Below, in pieces: positions 20,374 through 31,800 of a stretch of DNA of 64,000 nt; within the stretch, counting starts at the first letter, position 1, and each line of letters begins with the position of its first letter. The notes beneath the pieces were generated by a model. The model did no database searches. It was not told the DNA's origin and saw nothing but the letters and a program-made list of their open reading frames with translations. The position numbers and the translations under genes are program-made. The stretch lies in NCBI GenBank assembly GCA_007026445.1, contig VDMD01000113.1, positions 1 to 64,000 on the forward strand, given 5' to 3'. The stretch is from Schizophyllum amplum (taxonomy: Eukaryota; Basidiomycota; Agaricomycetes; Agaricales; Schizophyllaceae).

Positions 20374-23300
20374 TCATGAGCAAAGATTAATAAACCTGGG
20401 AAATGTCACACACCGACGCATCAACAGGAGCGGTACCACATCCAGAGCGCTGAGAGCGTTACGCTCTAAGGCATCCTCTTTCGAAGACTCAGGGTTAAGG
20501 CGGTAGATGCGCTTTGCAAAACCCCAGCACATCTCGATCGGGTTCAGCTCACAGTGGAACTTCGGCAGGAACAATACTTCGGCCCCGCGCTCTTCGCAAG
20601 CAAGTTCAAGGATCGACTTGACTGCTGCAAAGTCTGGCTAGTTGAATAGAACTCGCCGACAGCAGCAGTTAGCCTGAGGATCCTCGCACTTGAAGTCCTT
20701 GCACTCGGCAAGTAGATCCACAAAGTCATGCAGCCCGCGCTCCTCCAGGATCGTCTTCATGCCCTTGAATTTGCCGGCAAACGTTGGATCCGGGTGGTTG
20801 TCTGCGTAGTACAAGGGCTGTGGGGTCCCGTCCTCGAAAGTCGCGCCGGTCATCTGGATCTGTGTCTTGATCAGATTGCCTTTCACGTCGTACATGGGAT
20901 TGTCGTCCGATAATACGCCCGTACACGGTTGAAGCACGAGACCCACATTTTAACTTGATTTTAACGTTAACTGTGAATATCAGGGAATAACCGATCAGTA
21001 AGAATTACGAGTCAAGCACTCAGAGTAACTATCGAGAACCCCGTCGTTGTGCTTTCCAAGCACAAAACACCTTGATATATTACTTCTCGGCTCTAGATCA
21101 GTACAGAGTAGAGATGTAGTCTATTAAGAGCAATCCAGAACCCTCGCACTTACCAATATTAGTTGCAAGGCAGCAGCTGAGCCACATAAGACCTTAGAGA
21201 CTACTTCAAGCAGGCATTACCAGTGTCTGTCAGGAGAGGGCGCTTCGGATCGGACCCTAGTACAGTCCCATCAATGCAGGTAACCACTCCTAGCCATGGA
21301 CCGATCATTATACTAGACGGGTGTCTTGCAGCACGCGCTGGACCTACAACTACCGGAACTTGCCGAGAGAAATCCCACGGTTCGACTTTCAGCGCCACCC
21401 TTCCTGTGGCCGCGACAGCGCGATTCTCCTGCCAAGGCGGCCTTCTCGGACATCCTCCGATTCGGATAGAACGCGCTAGCCAATCCCTGAACGTTGAGTG
21501 GCCTGGAAAAGCCTGAAATCGTCTAAAGGGATTGAGAGAACCCGATAATTACTTCCGCCTTTGTGGCGAGACCGCGGAACGCGTGCAATTGGGTGAGACA
21601 ACATGCAGATTGGCCTTTCAGCCGTCCAGACACGGCCCTTGGCAGTAGAACACGGCACGAGGCTTACGAGTCTCGGTACATTATCCGAGTTTGTGACTAA
21701 CCTACCTAGCAGTATATAAGCAGCTGTAAATGCCGGATTCGGGGAGCCACTTTAGCGAGCATTACGCCCTAGAGCACTCCTGCTGCCTCGCTTGAGCCAG
21801 AACAAATAAACCACGCACTTTGCAGTGCAGAAACCCCTAAACCGTGTGACTAAGAAGCGACTAACCCTTGCATTGCACAAGAAATCTCTTCGTTGCAACT
21901 AGGCGTCCTACATATCGTGTGATTTACTATCGGTGTAACCTAGTAAGCTGTTCTGGAATACTTCCCCCACGCAATACAAGTCGTACTCGCAGCACCTCTT
22001 CGAGGCTGAGCAGTGCAGACAGGATATTTGTTTGTGGTTGGTTGGTGTGTGTGTGATTTTACCTTATTCTGTCTCGTTGCACTCTCTCGAGAGGCGCGCG
22101 TGCGCATTACCGAATCGCGCGTGTTGACAGTGACGAGGAAATTAACGTCCTCCGCTTTCTTGTAGCGCGTAGCGCGCGTCCCCGACCTGTTCTTTGGCAT
22201 GTAACGCGCCGAAAGACAGCCTTCCTTGCGCTTGCGGTGAGTGGTCGCATTGTCGTAGACGAAGACGTGGTCGCAGTCGGGCCACTGTGCATCACAGATG
22301 TCGATCGCGTCCATCGCCTGCTTCTCAATATCCTCCGCCGTGAAGTAGCCGTCCTTATTTTTCCCCGGACGCATAGTGTGACGCGCAGATTCCCCTTTAG
22401 AGCCGCGGAGCCAACCGAAGTCGGCAGAAAAATAGTCGGCGATCATGAATGAGGCGCCCTCACCCTTCTTGTACGGCTCCGCGGTGCTGTCTTTGTGGTA
22501 CCAGTACTTTCGCTGGCGGTCATGCGCATAGAAAATGCTCTCATCGTGATACCAGATCACGACCCGCTTTCCCTCAACGTGATTCATGCACAGAGTGCTG
22601 TCGTTCTCGTAGTAATACGACCGCTTCTGCAGCTCTGCGAGACGCGGCAGGTAGACAGCATCACGATGATATACAACGTCAGCACGTTCATGCGCGTCCG
22701 TATACATCCCCTTCTTTGCAACAGCAAATCTGGCCCATCGTGAGTGAGCTGCACTTGCACAAGAACGAAGGAACTTACCGATAGCCCAGCTCGATTAAAT
22801 AACCAGCTGCTGTAGAGAGGGGGATCACTCGATTGATCCCATGCTTGAGCTGTATGTTGGGCCGATTGAGGAAGTCAGCGAGCTTTTGCGCCGTAATCAG
22901 CTTGCCGAGCGTCTGCAGGAACAGGCGCACGTCTTCCGCGAGATCCTCATCCGCGAGCATGGAGACTTTCCAGCTGCCGTACGGATTGATAGGAAGCACG
23001 CGGTGGTCGGCGATGAACTCGCGCGATAACTTCGCCAGGACGTGCGCGCAATGCTTCCCGCGGCCGAGTCCGATAGCCGCCTGAACAGCAGACTTCCCCC
23101 ACTTCTGGAACGTTGCAGAGTCCGGGTTCGTGTACATGGCAAGCATCCCCCGGATGCCCTCGATGCGAATGCGAACAAAGGGCCCTCCTTCGATCAAGGG
23201 GTCCTTGTAGCCACCTGCTCGCCCACGAGACGGGCCGCGCAGCAAGAGCAGCACGTCCTTCAGCGCGTCATGCGCCAAGGTCACGGTCGGTGCTTCGCGT

Positions 23301-24163
23301 AGTCGACCTGCACGTGAGCGTGCCTCCGTATAGCGCTCCTGGAACGAAGGGGGTGGGCGCGGCCGTGGGTAGTAAGAACCATCGAAAGTACCGGGGTCGG
23401 GAGACAGGAGTTCATCATCGTCGGGGAGGGTGGTGAAGTCGAAGGGGTCGCCGTAGTCGTCCTCGTCGAAGTCGGCCAATCCGTCATCACCAGGCGTGTC
23501 ATCGCGTGCTGCAGCGGCGTCCAGCTCGCATTCCGGGTCTTCGCGCGTGAGCATTTCAGGGGGGGAGTCCACTGGGTAAGTGTAGCTCGAGATATTGTCT
23601 TCATCTTGAACGAGAGAGCCGGGCTTCGGATAGATAGAGCTGTACTGCGAGAAGACGGAGATCGCATAGGATGGTGCGTGGTCCGGACGCGTCGGCATAG
23701 CTCGAAAGGTGTAAAAGGAGTGGGGGAATGATGCTGGGCCTGAGAATGGGTCGTGAGACGCGTCTGCGGGGACAGCATGGTCGAAGACGCGTGAATGATT
23801 ATCGATCGACACGACAATAAGTGACGAATCGGACGCGTCCGCACGTCCCTTTGTCGCGTTTACGTGTCAGTAAGCATCAATGTGTGTTGCCTGAGCACAC
23901 ACCTGACTGCCAGAATCTTCAGAACCCTCGGATTCCACGCACGCTTTGCGCCGCTTCTTCGGTGAGAGCGAGCCGATGATCTTCTTCGGTGAGAACTGAG
24001 AAGCGACACGTTTAAGTAAGCCCCCCTTGTTGAGTACACGGCGCGTCTTGTCCTTCAGGTGATTCTTGGGGGGCGGCATGCTGCTGGACGCGCGACACAG
24101 ACACAAGGGGATGACAAGACGCGTCGCAATCACGTTATCTGGGGAACTAGATATTTGAGCCAT
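20374..24163 (-). pseudogene. DDE transposase of the 19.8-24.4 kb transposon
   Basis: ATG at 24163. Exon 1 is 24163-23903, intron 23902-23849 (54 nt), exon 2 23848-22779, intron 22778-22730 (49 nt, GTAAGT donor), exon 3 from 22729; all three join in frame. An acidic N-terminus is followed by a helical DNA-binding part ending PLSTAAGYLIELGYR and a MYTDAHERADVVYHRD segment. The catalytic core then shows IWYHDESIFYAHDR (first Asp, about 22,550), VFVYDNATTH (second Asp, about 22,260) and KFHCELNPIEMCWG (Glu, about 20,540). Two lesions are visible. Codon 20638-20640 is TAG where an NQPDF-type reading would need Gln, and about 1 kb of foreign DNA separates the second Asp from the rest. The minus-strand start and length suit one complete transposase gene before damage. 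Confidence 0.85.
20950..21985 (+). mobile_element. LTR-like insertion inside the transposase
   Basis: This ~1-kb stretch interrupts the transposase coding order. On the plus strand it has AGTATATAAGCAG (about 21,712) and, about 90 bases on, CAAATAAACC, a TATA box and polyadenylation-signal arrangement typical of an LTR. Exact ends and a target duplication were not found. It could be a solo LTR or another non-coding insert, partly including an intron of the host gene. Confidence 0.45.
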
Positions 24164-24320
24164 CAACAGACGCCGAACCTACCACATAATTATGTTTATT
24201 GGTTCCGATTGCACAACTTTGTGGGACAGAATTCCTCATTTCTGGTTTGTAAATAAGTTATAGCTTTTACAATGTATTTTCGCCCCGTTTTCACCATATT
24301 GGGCGCCGTCACGCCGAGCC

Positions 24321-24360
24321 ACGTGGGGTTGGTCGAAGATGTATCAGGACTACCTTACAG
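24321..24360 (-). repeat. Right terminal inverted repeat
   Basis: Reverse complement of 19801-19840 with one mismatch; TA follows at 24361-24362. Confidence 0.9.
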
Positions 24361-25588
24361 TAATTGCTGGTAATGAGCTGCAATGTAGTCGACGTCCGGC
24401 AGCGGAACACAATGGCCGACCAAGTGGGGTAATGATGGCATCACTTCCAGTGTTCGACCTTAAGAGTGGTGGCGGGCATCCGAAGCTCCGAGGCGCGCAC
24501 TGATGGGACCGGCTACTTGAGAGTAACCGGGAAAAAAGCGCGACTGCCTGTAGAAATATGTTGCAGCCAGTCACTGGCTAACTTATCCAGGCAAACATGT
24601 ATGATTGGGTATAAGAACGTGTGCGTGAAGTTACAGAATATAAGACGAACACGTTCGCGAGATACATCGTAGGCGGCTCATCAGTGGCTGATCGGTGTGC
24701 ATCAGTTGTGCATCACTTTTCTTGTACGCCTTCTCCATTCTCCTTGCTGCGATTTCTTTGAGTTCAAAGACCACCAATGGTGAAATGAGCATCATAACGA
24801 CCTTCCTCTCAATTTTTAGCACCATGTGCCGTTAATAAGCTGGTGCTAACACGGGCTTGCTTTCTGCGATCTTTGAGCTCGAAACCCTGTGATGAGGACT
24901 TCAAAGGGGTGCAGAACTTCCCTGTACTATACCGTAGTATATGCTCAACTGTTTGCTGGTAAGCCCCTCGCTGTTGCTCTCCGAAGGGACTTTCAGCATA
25001 CTAGCAAGGTCAGCCAGCATCATAGTATTTTTTGCCTGCATCACCTAGCCTATATAGATCTAGGTGTCTCCAAAGTTGCTTGTGGTTGATAATATACCAC
25101 TTCGTCCACTAGAACAGCCATTTAGCAGCATGTACTTGGTTGTAAGCGCTGGCAGGACACGGGGCGTCAACGCGCTGCGTCATGTGACTAGCAGAATTAC
25201 CTTTTTGGGAGCACGTCCGTGGCGAGTCTTGCAACTTCGTCTGTTTTCCACACAGCACCCTGCATGCTCCGAGATTTCAAAGACAGCATCTTGCACACAT
25301 CATACACCTAGCCAAGCATTCACGAAAAATCAGGATTTCTTGAACGAGAGCTATGGTCAATATTCCATGCCAATTATCTGGTTTGTGTGTTTTTTTCTTC
25401 AAAAAATGCTCTCACACGAGAGGATGGTGTACTACATTGCATTCCGCGATATCCGAAGTCTCCAGCTGAGGTTGTGAATATCTAGACGGATTTCGCAACG
25501 ATTAGGAGCGGGCCGCAAATGCCGAGGTATCGCCTCGGACCTTCGGGTGCCCGCCACCATTAAGAGGTTAAACCCCGGTTTGCGAAAC
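24361..25588. other. Gene-free interval
   Basis: Only short open frames without recognisable similarity. A small palindromic cluster with GCCGAGG..CCTCGG lies near 25,522-25,540. Confidence 0.4.
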
Positions 25589-26119
25589 TGTAAGGCTTAT
25601 GGGCTTAATTAAGGCCTTAGATACAAGGGCTTAACAGGCTTAATATATAAAAATAGCGCCCACATCTCGGGTAGACAATACGGTACCTACAGTGCATCGT
25701 CTGGCTCCTCAAAGGCGTCGACGGGCTCCTGCTGGCCTCAATGTCGCCAAAATCCTCCACTTCAGCAACGATGATGCTGTTCTCCTCATCGCCGCGCACG
25801 TGCGCAACGAAAGCCCCCCCTCCTCGTGCGTCACGATTGATCAAACCGACTTAATCAGAGGTACGCCGCTGAAGAGCTTCTTGGATGTAGTCTGTAAACA
25901 GGGACTTCCGGCGCGTTGTCAAAGCTGAACATGAGCTCGTCGTCTTCAGCGGTACGCGCGTCGCCAATCCACTTTGCCATTTCGGTGCGCCTCACAGCGG
26001 CAAATGCCGATCACGTGACGCTTTAAGCCCTAGGATTAATCTTAAGGGCAACGATCTCGACATAACCCTTCGATTAAGCCCAACCAAGGCCTTAAAATCG
26101 TTAAGGGCTTACCCCTTAC
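25589..26119. repeat. Possible ~530-bp foldback/MITE
   Basis: The left end (TGTAAGGCTTATGGGCTTAA, then TTAAGGCCTTAG) and the reverse complement of the right end (GTAAGGGGTAAGCCCTTAA, then TTAAGGCCTTGG) share order and spacing over about 50 bases. The interior holds a 78-codon frame (25692-25928) with no recognisable domain. The call is tentative because the repeats are imperfect and AT-biased. Confidence 0.38.
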
Positions 26120-26454
26120 GTCGAACACTGATCACTTCACGGTCGCAATTTGAATGAGCGCTTAGCAACTTTTCCACTTTTTTGCGATGAACGGCAATCA
26201 TTTTCCAAGCTTTTGGACTATCGATTTGGGTAAACAGAGGAGTAACTATGAGCCGGAGTTGGGAGCTCAGTGAAGGTGGGGGTCGGGTTGGGTTGAGGAG
26301 CAGGCGACAAGCGCAGAAGGCGGGAGGAAGTAGGCGAGGTGGCAGACGCGCGGGAAGCAGGCGTTACATCGCGTGACGGAGTGCACGTGCATAGGACGCG
26401 TCGCCTCAAGATTGGCATCGTCTCCGACCCACCGTCTTCTCTTCCTCCCCCACC
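26120..26454. other. Probable 5' region of the proteasome gene
   Basis: Non-coding by my reading. The last 60 bases before the ATG are pyrimidine-rich, ending CCCCCACC, a common fungal start context. No TATA box stands out. Confidence 0.4.
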
Positions 26455-28264
26455 ATGGCGAAGTGCGTGCAGAATCCGTCCGGTTTCGCATTCGACAATG
26501 TCATTCGCAACGAAGCCCTTGCCGCGCGACTTCCTCCAGGGTCCGTCCCATCCGCCACAAGTACCGGTACCACGATTGTCGGATGCGTGTACAGAGTGCG
26601 TGCCCGCTCCCTTTACTGGATTTCCTTGCTCATGATAACCTCCTGTTGTTTCTTCCATCGCGAAAACCACGTGTCTCTTACGTACCCTCCCTTGTCTACA
26701 GGATGGCATCGTACTAGGAGCAGATACGCGCGCAACCGCGGGGCCCATCGTCGCCGACAAGAACTGCGAGAAGGTGCGTACGCGTCATCCAGTCCAAGGC
26801 GCTGTTCAAGATCATGACACTATGCCCAGATCCACTACATTGCACCCAACATCCGCTGCTGCGGCGCCGGCACCGCCGCAGACACCGAGTTCACGACGAA
26901 CCTGATCTCCAGCAACGTCGAGGTGCGCCGGTCCACCTGCCGTGCTTCGCTCCCGCGCCAAACCTACACAGATGCACGCACTTACGACCGGACGCACACC
27001 GCGCGTTGTGACTGCCATGACGATGCTCAAGCAGATGCTGTTCCGCTACCAGGTGCGTCAACCTCATCATGTCCCCCCAGAAGGGCTGATCTGACAAGGA
27101 CCTGATCAGGGCCACGTTGGTGCAGCGCTTGTACTCGGCGGCGTTGACCCGTCTGGGCCTCATCTCTTTACTGTCGCGCCGCACGGTAGCACAGACAAGG
27201 TGCGCGATCAGGTCTTCCGCTATCAAGATGGCCACTGACGAACGAATCTCTTATGAAACCCTTTCCTCCTGCACTCCTCGCGTCCTACCTACCTTCGCTG
27301 GAAACCAGCTACCATATGTGACAATGGGCTCAGGGTCCCTTGCGGCCATGGCCGTCTTCGAGACCGGATGGAAGAAGGATATGACCGTAAGTCTGATACG
27401 TCTGTGACCCCGCCATTCTCGTGCGTAGCACGAGAATATCTCGCAGGTTCCTATTCACGCAGCGAAAGCCGCGCCGCTTTGCAACCCCGACGTCGTGATC
27501 CCAGCACCTAGCGATGCGCTTCTTGTCTAGTCCCTAGTGGTGCACGCTTCTTCTAGCTTATGGCCATACCTGCATCTCCTAGCGTCCATGGTACATGTCC
27601 CGTGCAGCCTCCGTCTATACACGCCTCGTCCAGCATCGCCAAGAATCAACTGACCCAACCCCCACAGCGCGAGGAAGCCCTCGCACTGGTCACAGCCGCA
27701 ATCTCGGTGCGTGTCTCATCTTGAACTATCCCTCACAAATACTCCCTCTTCACAACTTTTCCGTCTCCGATCATCTCGCAACTTTCCAGTCTGACCATCT
27801 CTCGCGACCGTCCCCTCTCCGACTACACCACCTTCATCCTGTTCTTACTCACGGACCTTTAGGCTGGTATCTTCAACGATCTCGGCTCCGGCTCCAATGT
27901 AGATGCCTGCGTTATCACCAAGGATGGTGAGTATCCTTTTCGGCGGGTATATATGCGTATGGGTGGCGCGTATATTCTTCACCATCATCTACTCATGTCG
28001 CTGGGGCTAATCAGCTTGTTACTGCCACCTCCATGTTCCCGCTTTCGGCCTTACGTCCCTCGTTCGCCTGCGCTACAGTCCAATCCTTCGATGCCGCCAA
28101 TCCACTCGCAGCCACAATCCACTCACCGCTCCCCAATCCGATCCACTTACTCACCCATCTACCAAGGCACCGACATGTTGCGCAATCTCGAGATGCCCAA
28201 CCAGAGGGTGCAGAAAGAGCGCACTTATCGCTTCGCGCGCGGCACGACTGGGGTACGGAAGTGA
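26455..28264 (+). CDS. PUP1: 20S proteasome subunit beta-2 (PSMB7/Pup1 type)
   Basis: This encodes the trypsin-like active subunit of the 20S proteasome core. Nine exons join in frame: 26455-26595, 26702-26773, 26830-26922, 26972-27052, 27110-27199, 27309-27386, 27668-27706, 27863-27926 and 28167-28264, giving about 251 residues, the usual size. A 38-residue propeptide precedes Thr39 in TGTTIVG, the N-terminal nucleophile after self-cleavage. Family motifs follow: [56 protein letters not shown] and [13 protein letters not shown]. Introns are short except 27387-27667 (281 nt). The end is uncertain. A 26-nt GT-AG segment at 28259-28284 would, if removed, extend the protein to a stop at 28336-28338 with a more family-like tail. 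Confidence 0.95.
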
Positions 28265-28338
28265 GTGGGTTCTTATGCGCATCCAGGATCGTGCATGCTG
28301 TGGAGGATTTGCTCGCTATTGAAGATGATCGGTTGTAG

Positions 28339-28846
28339 GCACAATTCGGCGGGGGGCTGAGTCGTTAGTGCTGCTGGGGCAACTGGCTGGAAGTGCATAG
28401 TGGTTGTCAATAACTTGCGGCTGGAATACTGCACTGCTGATCTTCGATGCTGATCACCATCCAGGGAGTCCATCCGGTCCTTTGTCACTTCGGAGACGGT
28501 CAGAGTGCATGGCGACGATGCTATGGACACTACATAAGTAATTACTGTATTTGTGTACTGCAAACGGGAACCAAACATCTTCTGTATCGTGTTTTGAAGA
28601 GGCGAGTGGTGCTCGAGGAGACGAAAGAATTATAGCCCGAGCTATGAGCTCGAGGCTCGAGCGTTGCATTTGAGGCTTGACTGTGTTAGTAGTAGTAGAG
28701 GCTCAGACGGCGCGCTCTCGTGCGCTGACTAAGCAGGTAGATTGGGCGCTTGTGCATCGCGCGTACTTGCCAAGTTGCGCGGACGCGTCCGTCGGCCTTT
28801 GCCTTTGACCTTCTGACGCTCGGCAGCATACGCCCATCGGACGCCC
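28339..28846. other. Intergenic region
   Basis: The 3' flank of the proteasome gene and the presumed promoter of the methyltransferase gene; no elements recognised. Confidence 0.4.
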
Positions 28847-31800
28847 ATGAGCGCCTCGTCGCCTCTCCCTGGCTGGAACGCTCTTCACGAGCCGACTCCG
28901 TCTAGCGTTGGAGACACTGACGAGCAAGATGAAGCCGATCGTGCACGGCCACGACCGAACCCGGGGCAAGGCGTGGCCCCCAACCAAAGCGCCAGGGGCT
29001 CAGGTAGCGGACCCATCAGCGGTGAGTACTCCGCTGGTCGTATCGACGTCCACCTCATGTTCTTTGTGCAGGCGCAGGCACGTCACAAGCTGCCTCAGGC
29101 TCGCGTCTGCAGCCCAAATCAAACAACACCACATCTGCTGCAAAGACACGGCCGCGCCGTGACCAGCGCCCCGAGCGGCGAATGAGTTCTGACGAGGAGC
29201 AGGATCAGTCTCGCCCGAAGAGGGGACGCCCGCCGAAGACGCGTGCGGAAGCGGAAAGCGCGAGTGCGCCGGGACCAAGGCGGAGAGCAGCATATCCGAG
29301 CGAGAGGAAGGGCACGAATGCCAACAAGAATACTGGCACCACGTACAGTGACCTGTTTGGAACGAATGCACTGCGAGACTTGCGGGCCCAAAGCCCAGCG
29401 GTAGCGCCACCCAGCCCCGTCCTAGTGCTGCTCAGCCCGCGCCTGCAAGCCCATCCACTTCGCACGCCGCATCGTTATTCGACAACGGCAGCTCGTTCTC
29501 TAGGACCATGGCCGCCCTCTCTGGGGCCAGGACGCCGCAACTGCGACCCGATCGGTCCCCGAACACACACCTACTTCATCAGTCACTCAGTCTCGAGACT
29601 CGATAGACCGCCAATCGCACGCATACAGCCCGAGTCAGCCCGTTGCATCATCCTCCATTGTGCCAAATGCATCATCCTCCTCAAGCGGCCCGGGCGAACG
29701 CCAATTTCCTGCATCTGCAAGGCCGGCGAAGACGTCCGTCCCAGAACTGAAGACCACCTTGGGCAAGCAGGCTCGCCCTGCGCCTCCAGCGCCCGCACGG
29801 GTGCTTCCGCCCGGTATGCTTCTCTCTCTTTACCCCTGCTGTAGCTTTTCCTGCTTCCCATAATACTATTCCCTCCCTATGCCGCTCCCGCCCACTCTCC
29901 TTCCCACACCCTCCCCCGGCCTCAGACACGTAGCTGACACCTCACATAGACGCGGAGGTTATCGAACTTCTTTCCGACGACGACGATGCACCGCCTCCGC
30001 CGCGCGTTAAGCCCAAGTCGGGCGCTGCTCACCCTTCGTCCTCACGCACTGCTCTCCTCTCATCCTCTCGCAACGCCCTGCCCTCGTCATCACGCATGCC
30101 ACCTCCCGCGACGCAGCCCGCGCCGCCGACGAGCCGGCCGTCCTCGTCAATGGCACAACGCGGCGCTCCAGCGTCGTCACAAGCTGGTCCCTGGTCGTTG
30201 CAAGCTGGTCCTTCGTCGTCTCACGCTGCTGCTTCGTCGGCTCGGCGCGAATCCATGTCGAATAAAGCGTCTATGACGCAGCCGCCGCCAGGCAGATTCA
30301 AGCTACCGGACGGTGGGCGCAAGTCACCACTCGGTCGGCGCAAGTCATCGCTCGGTGGACGCAAATCATCGCCCCCATCTCGCCGCAAGTCACCGCCTGC
30401 CGCTCGACGCAAACCGTCGCTCTCGCAGCACAAGACCGGGCACACAACGATTGATTTCGATGACAATGGCAAGCCTCGTGAGGTCGCCAAGGAGAGGTGA
30501 GCAGTTGATTGTTCAGTGTTTCTTCTTCGCCTGTACGGCGTTTTCTGCTGCTGTTACCCGCCCCATCGTTGTTCTGCTAACCCCTTTGCTAATTTCATCG
30601 CCATCTTCTTGCTACTCCCCTCATCATCGCCTTTCTCGCCGTACTGATGAATTTCGTTCAGGAAGCCGCCCGCTGCGGGTCAGGAAGTCATTGTCATTGA
30701 CGATGATGACGATGATGAGCAGGAGGTCGCGGGCGGAAGCGCATCTGCAGGACTGGTCCCTGGCTCTTCCGACAGACCGATCGCTAGCTCCTCTGCGTGG
30801 CCATCGGGGACAGACAAGAAGCTTAAGCAGGAGCACATCGAGCCTAACAAAGGTATGTGCTTTTATATGGTCTTGCGTACTTTTCGAGGCCTTGTCTTGT
30901 CCATCTCCCCAGGCCTCGCGCGTAACATGAATCCATCGTTCTGACTGTTCTTTCCACAGGTGCCACGAGCAAAGGCACAAGTGGCTCGAGCCTGAATACC
31001 AAAGTCAAGAGCAAGAACAGCAACGCCACGAACAAGGGCAAGGGCAAAGTCATCCACTCGGTCTCGGACTCCGACAGCGACGGTATTGAGATCATTGACC
31101 CGCCCTCACAAGCGAATCCGCTACCGCGAACGACGAAACTCTCGTCAGACATGAAGATATCGGCGCAGGAGGCAACGCAACCGCTGCCTGCAGCGCAGGT
31201 GCCACCGTCGAGAGAGCAGACGTCACTATCGGACACACAGGACCCGCCGTCCTGCGCATCGGGCTCAAAGCTGGCAGCATTAAGCTCACTGCTGGGATCA
31301 ATGAGTTCGCCGCCTGTCGCACAGCGACGCGACAGTTCCAGAGCTGATCGCGACGATGACGACGACCCTGCAATGCCCGTAGATGATCCCATGACGACGC
31401 ACGATGATGAACCCACGTCGCCGCACGGCGATGAATCTATGTCGGAACCTCCTGGACATTCAGAGACTGGACCTGACGCTCCTACGCACGATGAGGACGA
31501 GCCAATGCTGAACGAGAACGAGACGAAGCCCAACGAAGACGAGCCAATGCCCAGCGACGACGAGCCGGTGCCCAACGACGACCACCCGTTGCTCGAAGCG
31601 GATGAGCACGAGATCGACCCTAAACCTGTTGAGCCGGATGCTGAAATGGCCTCACCGATGGCCTCTCCGAAAGAGACTGCGCGTACACTTGCGGAAGAAA
31701 CTACACCTGCTGGCCTGCTTTTGTCTCCGCGTGCAGGAGCCGGCTTGCCGTCGATGAAGGCATCCTCTTTCTCGTTTGGCAAGGGCAAGAGTGCAGCGCC

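Larger units (their letters stand above)
19801..24360 (-). mobile_element. 4,560-bp Tc1/IS630-like DDE transposon, inactivated
   Basis: The terminal inverted repeats 19801-19840 and 24321-24360 match at 39 of 40 positions, starting CAGTAAGGTAG / CTGTAAGGTAG. TA follows the right end at 24361, while AA precedes the left, so the expected TA target duplication is either mutated or absent. The interior holds one minus-strand transposase gene (broken) and an LTR-like insertion. Superfamily placement rests on the D-D-E motifs. Confidence 0.85.

Noticed and set aside
29182..29844. Single 220-codon exon of the methyltransferase gene
   Set aside because: The 3' part becomes Cys/Ile-rich in this frame, while another frame gives Ser/Pro-rich text that joins the next exon at a GTATGC donor; an intron or frame change lies inside.
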